A stretch of 64,000 nucleotides of DNA from Rhodoferax sp. U2-2l (GCF_020594515.1 NZ_JAJCTH010000010.1:96701-160700); one strand, 5' to 3'. Shown: positions 18,401 through 27,463, counted from the first letter of the stretch. Notes: generated from the sequence alone by a model not told the origin. Numbers and translations: made by a program.

Positions 18401-18628
18401 CGTGGATTGAAACTGCTGTGGCTCAAGGGAGTGACCTTCCCGCCTCTGGTTCGTCCGCCAGCAATAGCGGGCGTGGATTGAAACATCTGGTACGTCGCCG
18501 CGATGTGTTATTTCGCTGGGGTTCGTCCGCCAGCAATGGCGGGCGTGGATTTAAACGACAAGGACATACTGCTTTTGGACCGGGCGATCAAGTTTCTTTC
18601 GCCAGTAATGGCAGACACCGATTGAAAC
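12450..18628 (+). CRISPR. CRISPR array, type I-C, about 87 repeats
   Basis: The repeat is 37 bp: GGTTCGCCCGCCAGCAATGG followed by CGGGCGTGGATTGAAAC. It has an 8-bp stem CGCCCGCC/GGCGGGCG and the ATTGAAAC end typical of type I-C. It is longer than the usual 32-bp I-C repeat. I counted 87 repeats (86 clear, one degenerate) and 86 spacers of 33-37 bp, mostly 34-35. Transcription is inferred rightwards because the leader and cas2 lie at 12.4 kb and repeat decay is confined to the 18.2-18.6 kb end. Several spacer pairs are duplicates, overlaps or homologues (see findings). Confidence 0.99.
18162..18628 (+). repeat. Decayed distal end of the CRISPR array
   Basis: The last six clear repeats (starting 18162, 18234, 18305, 18377, 18448, 18520) all share GGTTCGTCC in place of GGTTCGCCC. 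The change turns one stem pair into a G-U pair, so the RNA hairpin survives. The repeat at 18448 also has CAATAGCGG, and the one at 18520 ends ATTTAAAC. A final copy at 18592-18628 keeps only part of the repeat (GCCAGTAATGGC...GATTGAAAC). This gradient marks the oldest, leader-distal end. Confidence 0.93.
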
Positions 18629-18726
18629 AATTCAACCCTCTATGCCCTGATGTCAAGCGCATCTTGCAGGGTGTGCCTCAGACGCTGGATACGAACCTGC
18701 GGTTGAGCTCGCATCCAGCCAGTGCT

Positions 18727-19920
18727 TCAGGTGCCCAGCCGCCTTGCCTGAGCATCCCGCCGCTCCACCACCTTCAACCCCAGCAGCAACCCCGTCCCCA
18801 GCGCCATCACGCCGGCGGCAAAGTACAGTCCGGCGTTGTAGCTGCCCAATCTGGCGGCCACCAGGCCGGTGATGGCCGGGCCGATGATCTGCGCCACGCC
18901 GTAGCTCAGCGTCATCTTGCCCATCATCTTGGCCGGTTTTGTGGGGTAATAGCGCCCGGCCATGCTCAGCACCAGGCTGACCATGCCGATGAAGGTGCCG
19001 CCAAACAGCAGCGCGCCACACAGCGTCGGGATCAGCCCGCCCACCAGTACCGGCAGCAGGATGCCGACAATTTGCAGCACCGCCGCCAGGATCAGGGCAT
19101 TCAGGTCGCCGGTGCGCCGGGCGATCAGGTCCCAGTTGATGCAGGCCGGGGCGGCACCCAGGCCAATCGTCAGAAACACCAGGTTGCCCTGGCCCGCCAG
19201 CCCCGGCAGCTGGTTGACGATGGCCACAATGAAGGTGGCGCTCACCACATAGCCAAAGCCGGCGCAAAAGTAGGCTGCCATGAAGACGCGCAGGTACAGC
19301 TGGCTTGGCGGGTTGTCCACCATCTTGTGGCCGCTGGTGGTCAGCCCGCTGGTGTCGGGGCGCGGCAGCCAGGCCAGCGCGGGCACCAGCAGCAGGCAGC
19401 CCAGGGCGGCAAAAGCCCACCATTGCTCACGCCAGTCCAGCGCCGGGTGCATCAGCATCACCGCTGCCGAGCAGCCCGCAATGCCCAGCCCGATGCCCGA
19501 GAAGTGGATGCCCAGCTCGCTGCGGTGCTGGTGGCGGATGAGCCAGTTCAGAATCAGGCCGGTGCCCAGCAGCATGCCCGCGGCGCTGCTCAGCCCGGCC
19601 ACATACCGTGACAGCGCCCACACCACCACGTTGGTGCTCAGCCCCATCACCACCGTGCTCAGCACCGCCAGCACCATGCCGATGCGGTACAGCTTGTCTT
19701 TGAGCACCAGATCGCTGATTTGTGAGGCCAGAAGCGCGCCGCTCAGGTAACCCGCGTAGTTGATGGCGGCCAGCCAGCCTGCAGCCGCCACGCCCAACCC
19801 GGCTTGCTGCTGCATCAGCGGCAGCAGTGGGGTGTAAGAGAAGCGCGCCACCCCCAGCACCAGCACCAGGCTGAAAATGCCCGCGCCCAGCACCCGCAGG
19901 CGCGCCAGCTGGCGGGTCAA
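18727..19920 (-). CDS. MFS transporter, YbfB/YjiJ type
   Basis: This 397-aa polytopic inner-membrane protein has about 12 predicted membrane segments and resembles the YbfB/YjiJ group of the major facilitator superfamily. The N-terminus ends its first helix in LGVARFSYTPLLPLM, a motif typical of this group. The substrate is unknown. Its ATG overlaps the stop of the upstream hybrid sensor kinase (19917-19920), so the two are probably cotranscribed. It ends about 100 bp from the decayed end of the CRISPR array and is convergent with it. Confidence 0.88.
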   Translation of the reverse strand: MTRQLARLRVLGAGIFSLVLVLGVARFSYTPLLPLMQQQAGLGVAAAGWLAAINYAGYLSGALLASQISDLVLKDKLYRIGMVLAVLSTVVMGLSTNVVVWALSRYVAGLSSAAGMLLGTGLILNWLIRHQHRSELGIHFSGIGLGIAGCSAAVMLMHPALDWREQWWAFAALGCLLLVPALAWLPRPDTSGLTTSGHKMVDNPPSQLYLRVFMAAYFCAGFGYVVSATFIVAIVNQLPGLAGQGNLVFLTIGLGAAPACINWDLIARRTGDLNALILAAVLQIVGILLPVLVGGLIPTLCGALLFGGTFIGMVSLVLSMAGRYYPTKPAKMMGKMTLSYGVAQIIGPAITGLVAARLGSYNAGLYFAAGVMALGTGLLLGLKVVERRDAQARRLGT

Positions 19921-21938
19921 CCGGCGCCTTTTAACCAGCGCGTCAGCGCACGGTTCAGGTTGGGCAGGTCAATCGGCTTGGTCAGGAAGTCGTCCATGCC
20001 GGCCTCCAGGCAGCGCTGGCGGTCCTCGGCAAAGGCGCCGGCGGTCAGGGCAATGATGGTGGTGGGGGCTGCGCCCGTGTCGCTTTCCCACTGGCGGATG
20101 CAGCGGGTGGCCTGCTGGCCGTCCATCACCGGCATCTGGATGTCCATCAGGATCACATCAAAGCGCGGGCCTTGCCTGACCGCTTCAAACGCGGCGTGGC
20201 CGTTGTCGACAAACTCGGCCTGCATCGCCAGGCGTTGCAGCAGGGCCTGGATCACCACGCGGTTGACCGGGTGGTCTTCAGCCACCAGCACGCGCCCCTG
20301 CAGCGCCCCGTTTTGACCGGCAGCGCGTGCGGCAACCTTCGGCTGGGGCGAGTCGGCGGTGACGTCTGCTGGTGGCAGATGCGCTGGCACGCGAAACCAG
20401 AACCGCGCGCCTTGCCCCGGCTGGCTCTGCAGCCCGGTGTGGCCGCCCATCAGCTCGGCCAGTTTCGCCACAATCGACAAGCCCAGACCGGTGCCGCCAA
20501 ACTGGCGCGTGGTGGAGCTGTCTGCCTGGGTAAACGGCTTGAACAACAGGGTCTGTTTGTCAGGTGCAATGCCGATGCCGCTGTCGTGTACCGCAAACTC
20601 CAGCCAGACCACGCCTTGGGGGTCGGTGAGGTGGGCCACGTCGACCCTCACATGGCCGCGATGGGTGAATTTGATGGCGTTGCTGACATAGTTGCCCAGC
20701 ATTTGCTGCAGGCGGTAGGTGTCGCCCACGTAGGTGTCGTGCGGCAGGCTGGCGCTGCTGATCTGCAGGTCCAGGCCTTTGCTTCGGGCCAGCTGCTCGA
20801 ACACGGCGGCGGTGGCGCCCAGCAGTTGCCGCGGGTTGAACGGGCTGCTGACCAGATCGACCTTGCCCGCCTCGACCTTGGACAGGTCCAGCACGTCGTT
20901 GAGCTGGCTCAGTAGCGTCTGGCCCGAGCTCAGGATGGTGTTGGCGTGGCTGCGCAGGTCGGCTGGCGAGAGGTCGGGCATCAGCAGCAGCTGCGCCATG
21001 CCCAGAATGCCGTTGAGCGGTGTGCGCAGCTCATGGCTCATGGTGGCCAGAAAATCGCTCTTGGTGCGGGTGGCGGCTTGCGCCAGGTCGAGCGCGATTT
21101 TCAGCTCCACCTCATGGCGTTTGCGCTCGCTGATGTCCACGTAGGCACCCACTACCCGCACCGGCTCGCCCTGGGCGTTGCGCTCGGCCACCCGGCCACG
21201 GTCCAGCACCCAGATTTCCGAGCCGTCCTTGCACACCATGCGGTGCTCGGAGCTGTAAAACTCGCCCTGGCCATCCAGCAACTGGCGCAGCCGCTGCCAC
21301 ACCATCGCCCTGTCGTCGGGGTGAATGCGCTTGGAGAACGCGTCCACGTGGCCGGTGATCTCGCCGTCTTCAAAACCCAGAATGCGGTACCAGCGCTGGT
21401 TATGCACCACGCGGCCACTGGCCACATGCCAGTCCCAGATGCCTTCTTGTGTGGCGGCCATCACCTCTTGCAGGCGCTGCTCGCTTTGGGCCACCTGCTG
21501 CTGGGCCCGCACCACATCGGTGATGTCGTGCGCAATCACCAGAATCTGGTTGCGACCGCGGGCGTCCTTGAACGGCCGCTTGATCGACTTGAAGTGCCGG
21601 ATCTCACCGGTGAGTGCGTTGCGGCTGTCTTCAAACACCACCTCGGTCTCGCCGCGGGCCATGATGCCCAGCACATTGGCCCGGTAGCCGTCGGCCAGTG
21701 CCTTGGGCACCCCAAAATCACCGTCGTGTTTGCCCACCATGGCCTCGGGCGTGGTGTTGTACAGCCGGGCCAGCGTCTGGTTGCACAGCAGGAAGTCGCC
21801 CTGGGCGTCTTTCAGCACGATGACATCGGGAATCTCTTCAAACACGGCCTCAAAAAGCGCCAGCCGATCCCGGCTTGTGGCCAGCTCGGCGGCGTCAGGC
21901 AGCGCACGGTCGTCAAACATACGGGCACTCCATTGCAT
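19917..21938 (-). CDS. Hybrid sensor histidine kinase with two PAS domains and a receiver
   Basis: This 673-aa protein has no clear membrane segment, so sensing is probably cytoplasmic. Domains in order: PAS (about 25-150), PAS/PAC (about 155-280, ending VVGAYVDISERKR), HisKA with the phospho-His in SHELRTPLNGI (about 305), HATPase with N-box NAIKFT, DSGIGIAP and GGTGLGLS, then a C-terminal receiver with EDHPVN and the phospho-Asp in VILMDIQMPVMDG. No separate response regulator lies beside it. The downstream MFS gene overlaps its stop, which hints at a functional link, but the signal is not evident. Confidence 0.92.
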   Translation of the reverse strand: MQWSARMFDDRALPDAAELATSRDRLALFEAVFEEIPDVIVLKDAQGDFLLCNQTLARLYNTTPEAMVGKHDGDFGVPKALADGYRANVLGIMARGETEVVFEDSRNALTGEIRHFKSIKRPFKDARGRNQILVIAHDITDVVRAQQQVAQSEQRLQEVMAATQEGIWDWHVASGRVVHNQRWYRILGFEDGEITGHVDAFSKRIHPDDRAMVWQRLRQLLDGQGEFYSSEHRMVCKDGSEIWVLDRGRVAERNAQGEPVRVVGAYVDISERKRHEVELKIALDLAQAATRTKSDFLATMSHELRTPLNGILGMAQLLLMPDLSPADLRSHANTILSSGQTLLSQLNDVLDLSKVEAGKVDLVSSPFNPRQLLGATAAVFEQLARSKGLDLQISSASLPHDTYVGDTYRLQQMLGNYVSNAIKFTHRGHVRVDVAHLTDPQGVVWLEFAVHDSGIGIAPDKQTLLFKPFTQADSSTTRQFGGTGLGLSIVAKLAELMGGHTGLQSQPGQGARFWFRVPAHLPPADVTADSPQPKVAARAAGQNGALQGRVLVAEDHPVNRVVIQALLQRLAMQAEFVDNGHAAFEAVRQGPRFDVILMDIQMPVMDGQQATRCIRQWESDTGAAPTTIIALTAGAFAEDRQRCLEAGMDDFLTKPIDLPNLNRALTRWLKGAG

Positions 21939-22154
21939 CTACGGACATCGGCACAGGATCCTGGTCGGATAAAGAGGCACATTATTCACCGCAATGTCGC
22001 CATCAGCCAGTGAAACGGGGCGCAGGCTGCCGTTCAAGTCAAATTAATTGAACATAACCAACAATCCAGTTGAATCTGTTTGCATTCATCGGTTTCTAAA
22101 CTACCTGCCATATCCGGCCAGCCTGCCGGGACCCACGCTTTTTGGAGTCTTCTT

Positions 22155-22727
22155 GTGAACCTGCCCTTGTCCCCTGATCTGAGCCGCCCGCCCCGTTACA
22201 CCGGGCTCGCCACCGCGATGCACTGGCTGCTGGCCATGGCCATCCTGGGCCTGTTCGGGGTCGGTCTGTACATGACAGATTTGCCGTTTTCGCCAACGCG
22301 TCTGAAGCTGTACAACTGGCACAAGTGGGCCGGTATCGTGTTTTTGGCGCTCACCGTGTTGCGCCTGCTGTGGCGCCTCACACACCGCCCGCCTGCCTTG
22401 CCGCAAAGCGTCACGCTGGCCATGCCGGGCTGGCAGATGCAGGCTTATCACGCCACCCATCACCTGATGTACGCGCTGTTTTTTGTGGTGCCGTTGCTGG
22501 GTTGGGCCTACAGCTCGGCCGCAGGGTACCCGATCGTGCTGTTCGGGGCGATCCCGTTGCCAGACTTTGTCGGCCCCGACAAGGCGCTGGCCGAGTTGAT
22601 CAAGCCCTGGCATGGCTGGGCGGCCTGGACGCTGATCGGTCTGGCCGTGCTCCACATAGCCGCCGCGCTGAAACACCACTGGATCGACCGTGACGGCCTG
22701 ATGCTGCGCATGCTGCCCCAACGCTGA
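22155..22727 (+). CDS. Cytochrome b561
   Basis: This 190-aa membrane protein has four helices and is a b-type cytochrome of the prokaryotic b561 family (CybB-like), which passes electrons from ubiquinol. Likely haem ligands are in TAMHWLLA, YNWHKWAG, ATHHLMYA and AVLHIAAALKHH. I place the start at GTG 22155 because GGAG lies about 8 nt upstream and it gives a family-like N-terminus; an in-frame TTG at 22080 would add 25 unlikely residues. Two YceI genes follow on the same strand, a frequent grouping in proteobacteria. Confidence 0.9.
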   Translation: MNLPLSPDLSRPPRYTGLATAMHWLLAMAILGLFGVGLYMTDLPFSPTRLKLYNWHKWAGIVFLALTVLRLLWRLTHRPPALPQSVTLAMPGWQMQAYHATHHLMYALFFVVPLLGWAYSSAAGYPIVLFGAIPLPDFVGPDKALAELIKPWHGWAAWTLIGLAVLHIAAALKHHWIDRDGLMLRMLPQR

Positions 22728-22811
22728 AGCACGCGCACCCCTTGGCCTGCGACTTGTCTTGAACTTTTGCGACGATTTTTCCCCCAAATATTTTTTTTGA
22801 AGAACCCGCCC

Positions 22812-23384
22812 ATGAAAACCACCTTGTTGACCGTTGTCTTGACCACCGCTGCGCTGAGCGGCCTGTCCTCAAGCGCCCTGGCCGAGCAAAAGCTGCTGCC
22901 TGCCCAAAGCGAGCTGAGCTTTGCCGCCAAACAGATGGGTGTGCCGGTCAGCGGCCACTTCAAGAAGTTTGACGCCAACATCAGTTTCGACGCCGCCAAG
23001 CTGGCCACCAGCAAAGTCACCTTCACGGTGGACATGGGCAGTGCCACCATGGGCAGTGCCGAGGCCGACAGCGCCTTGCCCACCGCGCCCTGGTTCAATG
23101 TGCCGAAGTTTCCGCAGGCCACCTTCACCTCCAGCGCGTTCAAGGCGCTGGGCGGCGGTCAATATGAACTGGCCGGACAACTCAGCATCAAGGGCCAGGC
23201 GCAACCCGTGCGGGTGCCTTTGAGCATGACCCAAAGCGGCGCGGTGACCGTGGCCACCGGCGTGCTGCCGATCAAGCGGCTGGCCTTCAAGATTGGCGAC
23301 GGCGACTGGGCCGACACCTCGATGGTGGCCGACGACGTGCAGGTCAAGTTCAAGTTTGCGCTCGGCGGTGTTGGCAAGCTGTAA
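22812..23384 (+). CDS. YceI family periplasmic protein (first copy)
   Basis: This 190-aa protein has a Sec signal peptide (MKTTLLTVVLTTAALSGLSS, cleavage near ALA-EQ) and a YceI lipocalin-like beta-barrel that binds polyisoprenoids such as quinone or isoprenoid lipids. Start ATG 22812; an in-frame upstream ATG at 22767 would break the signal peptide. Its position between cytochrome b561 and a second yceI gene suggests a role in periplasmic quinone/electron traffic, as inferred for other b561-YceI pairs. Confidence 0.9.
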   Translation: MKTTLLTVVLTTAALSGLSSSALAEQKLLPAQSELSFAAKQMGVPVSGHFKKFDANISFDAAKLATSKVTFTVDMGSATMGSAEADSALPTAPWFNVPKFPQATFTSSAFKALGGGQYELAGQLSIKGQAQPVRVPLSMTQSGAVTVATGVLPIKRLAFKIGDGDWADTSMVADDVQVKFKFALGGVGKL

Positions 23385-23434
23385 GCGCCCGCTCTGTTTC
23401 TTTTGTCGATTTTTCAACCCTTCAGGAGTTTTTC

Positions 23435-24010
23435 ATGCGTTTGTCCCTTATCCCCGCCGCCGCTGCCGCCGTCTTGCTCGCCAGCACCGTGTCTGCCCAG
23501 GCTGCCAGCTACGCCATCGACCCGACGCACACCTTCGTGACGTTTGAGATCAGCCACTTTGGCACCACCACCAACCGGGGCCGCTTTGACAAGAAGGAAG
23601 GCGCGGTGGAATTTGACCGTGCCGCCAAGACCGGCAAGGTGACGCTGACGGTGGACACCACCTCCGTCAACACCGGCACCGCCGCGTTCAACAAGCACCT
23701 GCAAAGCGCGGACCTGTTCAACGCCGAAAAATTCCCCACCATGACCTTTACCGCCGACAAATTTGTGTTCAACGGCGACAAAGTGGCTGAAGTGGCCGGC
23801 ACGCTGACCCTGCTGGGCAAAACCAACCCGCTGACCCTGAAGGCCACCAACTTCAACTGTTATCAGAACCCGATGCTCAAGCGCGAAGTGTGTGGCGGCG
23901 ACTTTGAAGCCACGCTGGACCGCACCGCCTACGGCATGAACTATGGCATCGACTGGGGTTTCCCGAAAGACGTGCGCCTGGTGGTGCAGGTGGAAGCCGT
24001 CAAACAGTAA
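23435..24010 (+). CDS. YceI family periplasmic protein (second copy)
   Basis: This 191-aa YceI protein has a signal peptide (RLSLIPAAAAAVLLAS, cleavage near AQA-AS) and the typical start of the mature domain, YAIDPTHTFVTFEISHFG. It is clearly diverged from the preceding copy and carries a Cys pair (NFNCYQNPMLKREVCGG) that could form a disulfide. AGGAG lies just before the ATG. The gene ends a three-gene unit closed by a strong terminator 27 bp after the stop. Confidence 0.92.
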   Translation: MRLSLIPAAAAAVLLASTVSAQAASYAIDPTHTFVTFEISHFGTTTNRGRFDKKEGAVEFDRAAKTGKVTLTVDTTSVNTGTAAFNKHLQSADLFNAEKFPTMTFTADKFVFNGDKVAEVAGTLTLLGKTNPLTLKATNFNCYQNPMLKREVCGGDFEATLDRTAYGMNYGIDWGFPKDVRLVVQVEAVKQ

Positions 24011-24036
24011 CTTTTTCTGTTTCAGGGATGAAATAG

Positions 24037-24078
24037 GCTACCAGCCCTCGTGAATAAAGGGCTGGTAGCTTTTTTTTT
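24037..24078 (+). terminator. Rho-independent terminator after the b561-yceI-yceI unit
   Basis: A perfect 12-bp stem (GCTACCAGCCCT at 24037-24048 with AGGGCTGGTAGC at 24058-24069), a 9-nt loop and a run of nine T. It terminates rightward transcription. The convergent DUF2799 gene ends at 24103. Confidence 0.95.
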
Positions 24079-24102
24079 GGTCGTGAAGGACGGTTGAAAA
24101 AA

Positions 24103-24687
24103 TCATGGCGCCAGCAGTTGCTGCTGGCCCATGAGGCCGCGCAGCCGATACTGCTCGCGGTCAATGTCCTGCAACTGCTGGCGAATGCGGCGCTTCTCGT
24201 CGTCGCTGGTGGCTGACTCCAGCTTCTTGTGCAGGCGGTTGATGTCCTGGGTGTTGTTTTGCATGCGCTGACGGGTCTGGTACACCTGCAGCCCCGCGTT
24301 GAGGGCGCGCGCAAACCCCTCATGACCCGGCTGGCCAGCGCACACCGCGCCCTTGCTGCTGCGACCCTGCAGCCCTTGCTGCCAGCCGCTGGCCGGGGTG
24401 CAAAACCGCTGGATGCCCACATCCCACCCCTGACGGTAGGCCGCTGCGTCGGGAACCACCCCGGATTGGCCGCAGTCTTCGGTGTAAGCCGCCAGTTGGC
24501 GCTCGGGCTCGCCACGGGCACCATCGTTGTGTCCCACGCGGCCCCAGTCGGCCACCCGGCATTCGGACTCGGACATCGACGCGCATCCGCCCAGCAGCAG
24601 CGGTGCAAGCACCAGCGCAAGGACACACGGTTTGAACATGGCCGCAGCGGCGACAGTGCGGGGTCGCGTCGCCAACGGCGGTGTCAT
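24103..24687 (-). CDS. DUF2799 lipoprotein
   Basis: Predicted lipoprotein with lipobox LLLGGC. The mature part matches DUF2799 (VADWGRVGHNDGARGEP, then YRQGWDVGIQRFCTP), a family of unknown function. A C-terminal helical stretch (about the last 60 residues, RLHKKLESATSDDEKRRIRQ) may be a coiled coil. ATG 24687 overlaps the upstream hemG stop as ATGA. A second ATG at 24639 (MFKPCVLALVL) gives a more normal signal peptide and may be the real start. Confidence 0.82.
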   Translation of the reverse strand: MTPPLATRPRTVAAAAMFKPCVLALVLAPLLLGGCASMSESECRVADWGRVGHNDGARGEPERQLAAYTEDCGQSGVVPDAAAYRQGWDVGIQRFCTPASGWQQGLQGRSSKGAVCAGQPGHEGFARALNAGLQVYQTRQRMQNNTQDINRLHKKLESATSDDEKRRIRQQLQDIDREQYRLRGLMGQQQLLAP

Positions 24688-25238
24688 GGCTTGGTAGGGC
24701 TGGGGAGCGGCAGCGCACACACTTGGTGCGCAAAAGCTTCCACCGCGGCCCAGTCGGTGAATTCAAACGCCTGGGTGATGTCGGTCGGGCCTTTGGTGAT
24801 GAGCATGATGAAACGGATCATCTGCTTGTCCACAAAACCCAGCGCCGGGTAATTCAGCCGCCCGGCAAACACACCGGCCAGCTGCGGCTTCCAGGCCAAC
24901 TGTTTGAGCAGTTTGACCATGTAGGGGTTGGTGTGCGGCTGGTTTTTCTCGGGCTTGCGCGCCACCACGTTGACGGAAAACAGCGCGTTGGCCTTGCGCG
25001 CCAGCAGCGCCTGATGTTTCTGGATGAACTCGGCCACCTGCGGGCGGTGTTTGCCGTAGCGGATGCTGGCGCCAATGACGATGCGCTCGAACTTGTCCAG
25101 GTTCAGGCTGTGCGCCTGGTCCAGCGGCGCCAGGGTCACGTTCTGGCCGAGTGCGGTCATGACGAATTTCATGCGCTCGCAAATGTGCCGCGTGTGGCCG
25201 TCAACGGTGGAGTAGATGAGCAGGGTGTGGTGGGTCAC
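24684..25238 (-). CDS. hemG: HemG-type protoporphyrinogen IX dehydrogenase (flavodoxin fold)
   Basis: FMN protein of about 184 aa. It aligns by eye with E. coli HemG throughout: LLIYSTVDGHTRHI (phosphate-binding loop), IVIGASIRYGKHRP, ALFSVNVVARKPEKNQPHTN and TDWAAVEAFA. HemG oxidises protoporphyrinogen IX to protoporphyrin IX with quinone in haem synthesis. I place the start at GTG 25238 (VTHHTLLIYST), where the homology begins; the open frame reaches 25304. It overlaps the DUF2799 gene downstream. Confidence 0.88.
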   Translation of the reverse strand: MTHHTLLIYSTVDGHTRHICERMKFVMTALGQNVTLAPLDQAHSLNLDKFERIVIGASIRYGKHRPQVAEFIQKHQALLARKANALFSVNVVARKPEKNQPHTNPYMVKLLKQLAWKPQLAGVFAGRLNYPALGFVDKQMIRFIMLITKGPTDITQAFEFTDWAAVEAFAHQVCALPLPSPTKP

Positions 25239-25310
25239 GGTGGCAAAGAGAAGTTGAAAAGTCGGCGCGATGCTACCGCTGTGCGTCGACGGGTGGTGTG
25301 ACAAAAGTCA

Positions 25311-27362
25311 TCAATCGTCGTTCAGGTTGCCGGGCTTGAAGGCACTGGCCAATTTGGCCTGGGTGTCGTCGTTGACCTGCGCGTAATGCGAGAAGGTCAG
25401 GCTGTACGAACCCTGGCCGCCGGTGAGGGATTTGAGGCGGCTCTGGTAGTCGCCCAGCTCGGCCAGCGGCATCTGGCCGGAAATCGCCACGGTGCCCATC
25501 GGGCGCGGCTGGGTGCCGGTGATGTGGCCGCGTTTGCTGGCCAGGTCGCCGGTCAAATCCCCAATGGCTGATTCGGGTGCCACCACTTCGATGCTGACCA
25601 CCGGCTCCAGCACGATGGGTTTGGCCGCGCGCACCGCTTCCAGCGTGGCCTTGCGAGCCGCTGCCACAAACGCCACTTCTTTGCCGTCCACCGCGTGGGT
25701 TTTGCCGTCAAACACGGTCACGCGCAAATCGTGCAGCGGGAAGCCCGCCACCGCGCCTTCCGCCAGCGCCTGCAACACGCCTTTTTCCACCGCCTGCATG
25801 AACACGCCGGGAATGGCGCCGCCCTTGACCACGTCTTCAAACTCAAAACCGGCGCCGCGCTCCAACGGCTCGACCCGCAAAAACACCTCGCCAAACTGGC
25901 CCGCGCCGCCGCTTTGTTTCTTGTGGCGGCAGTGGCCTTCGGCCTTGCCGAGGATGGTTTCACGGTAGGCGATTTGCGGCTCGCTGGTGTCAAGCTCCAG
26001 CTTGAACTGCTGCTGCATGCGCAGCATCTTGGCGCGCAGGTGCATGTCGCCCAGGCCGCGGATCACCGTCTCATTGGTGCCCGGGTGGCGCTCCACGGTG
26101 AAGCAGGGGTCTTCCAGCTCCAGCTTGTGCAAGATCTCGAACAGGCGCTGCTCGTCACCCTTGCGCTGGGTCTGCACCGCCAGGCCCTGCATGGGTTGTG
26201 GGAAGGCCAGCGGTTTCAGGTGCACGTTGTCCAACGCGTGGGAGTCGTGGATGACGCAGTCAAACTCGATCTCTTCCACCTTGGCCACCGCGCCAATGTC
26301 GCCCGGCACCAGGGTGTCCACTTCCACATAGTCCTTGCCCTGCAGGCGGTACAGGTGGTTGACCTTGAACGGACGTTTGCCCGAGCCGGCGAACAGCTGC
26401 GCGTCTTTGCGCACCGTGCCCTGGTGCACCCGGAAGATGCCCAGCTTGCCGATGAAGGGGTCCATCACCACCTTGAACACATGCGCCAGCACCGGCAACG
26501 CGTCGTCGGGCTGGGCGGCGTAGGCCTCTTCCACGCCGGCCTCGGTCTTGAAAAACGGTGGCGGGTTGCCCTCTGACGGGTTGGGCGCCAGTTTGACCAG
26601 CGCGTCCAGCAACTGCGGCACACCGGCGCCGGTTTTGGCCGAGACAAACAGGATCGGAATCAGGTGCCCGGCGCGCAGCGCTTTCTCGAACGGGGCGTGC
26701 AATTCGTCCGGGCTGGGGTCGGTGCCGTCTTCCAGATACCGCGCCATCAGGTCGTCGTCTTCTTCAATGAGCTGATCAATCAGCGCGCGGTGCGCGGCGG
26801 CCACACTGGCAAAGTCGCTCTCGCCGTCGTCATGGCCCAGCAGCTCCACCACATCCTGGGCGTGGTGCGCAGGCAGGTCCAGCAGCAGGCATTGTTTGCC
26901 AAAACGTTCGCGGATGTCGTCCACCAGCGCAGCCAGGTCCAGGTTGTCGGCGTCGATCTTGTTGATGAGGATCATGCGGCACAAGCCACGCTCACCGGCC
27001 AGGTTGAACATGCGCTCGGTGGTTAGCTCGATGCCGGTTTGGGCGCTGACCATGATCAGCGCGGTGTCGGCGCCCGCCAGCGCGGCAATCGCCTGGCCAG
27101 CAAAGTCGGGGTAACCGGGGGTGTCGAGCAGGTGAATGCGGGTGTCGGCACAGGTCAGGCTCACCACGGCCGATTGCAGCGAGTGGCCCAGTTGTTTTTC
27201 AATCGGGTCAAAGTCACACACGGTGTTGCCTTTTTCCACCGTGCCACGGCTGGCAATGGCGCCGGTGGCGGCCAGCAGGCTCTCCACCAACGTTGTTTTA
27301 CCGACAGACCCGTGACCCACCAGGGCCACGGCACGGATGTTTTCAGAGGGTTGGAGGCGCAT
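25311..27362 (-). CDS. Elongation factor G-like GTPase
   Basis: This 683-aa translational-type GTPase has the EF-G domain order but is not the housekeeping fusA product. G1 is GHGSVGKTTL (not the AHIDAGKTT of true EF-G), G3 is DTPGYPDF, G4 is NKID, and the C-terminal part has EF-G domain IV/V (GEVFLRVEPLERGAGFEF, PRPMGTVAISGQMPL). Related EF-G-like proteins occur in many bacteria and their role is unsettled. I choose ATG 27362 (MRLQPSENIRAV); the open frame extends to 27440 with unlikely residues. No ribosomal-protein neighbours are present. Confidence 0.88.
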   Translation of the reverse strand: MRLQPSENIRAVALVGHGSVGKTTLVESLLAATGAIASRGTVEKGNTVCDFDPIEKQLGHSLQSAVVSLTCADTRIHLLDTPGYPDFAGQAIAALAGADTALIMVSAQTGIELTTERMFNLAGERGLCRMILINKIDADNLDLAALVDDIRERFGKQCLLLDLPAHHAQDVVELLGHDDGESDFASVAAAHRALIDQLIEEDDDLMARYLEDGTDPSPDELHAPFEKALRAGHLIPILFVSAKTGAGVPQLLDALVKLAPNPSEGNPPPFFKTEAGVEEAYAAQPDDALPVLAHVFKVVMDPFIGKLGIFRVHQGTVRKDAQLFAGSGKRPFKVNHLYRLQGKDYVEVDTLVPGDIGAVAKVEEIEFDCVIHDSHALDNVHLKPLAFPQPMQGLAVQTQRKGDEQRLFEILHKLELEDPCFTVERHPGTNETVIRGLGDMHLRAKMLRMQQQFKLELDTSEPQIAYRETILGKAEGHCRHKKQSGGAGQFGEVFLRVEPLERGAGFEFEDVVKGGAIPGVFMQAVEKGVLQALAEGAVAGFPLHDLRVTVFDGKTHAVDGKEVAFVAAARKATLEAVRAAKPIVLEPVVSIEVVAPESAIGDLTGDLASKRGHITGTQPRPMGTVAISGQMPLAELGDYQSRLKSLTGGQGSYSLTFSHYAQVNDDTQAKLASAFKPGNLNDD

Positions 27363-27463
27363 AGTTGGCTCGCGATAGGAAGTTGTGAGCCTTGAGTTTA
27401 CGCCGCAGACAAGTTTTTCGACAGATGTTTTCAGGCCCAATCAAACGTCAAATTTTGCGCCGT

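Noticed and set aside
12450..18628. Many open frames in both directions across the array encoding repeated peptides such as SPASNGGRGLK or FNPRPPLLAGEP
   Set aside because: These are translations of the CRISPR repeat in different frames; period and spacer length keep frames open by chance. No start signals or protein-like composition.
18274..19611. 445-aa plus-strand frame running from the array into the MFS gene
   Set aside because: Begins in CRISPR repeats and then reads antisense to a clear membrane transporter; low-complexity His/Gln-rich product.
25311..27362. Housekeeping elongation factor G
   Set aside because: The G1 motif is GHGSVGKT, the switch region is atypical, and ribosomal-protein neighbours are missing; it fits the EF-G-like paralogue.
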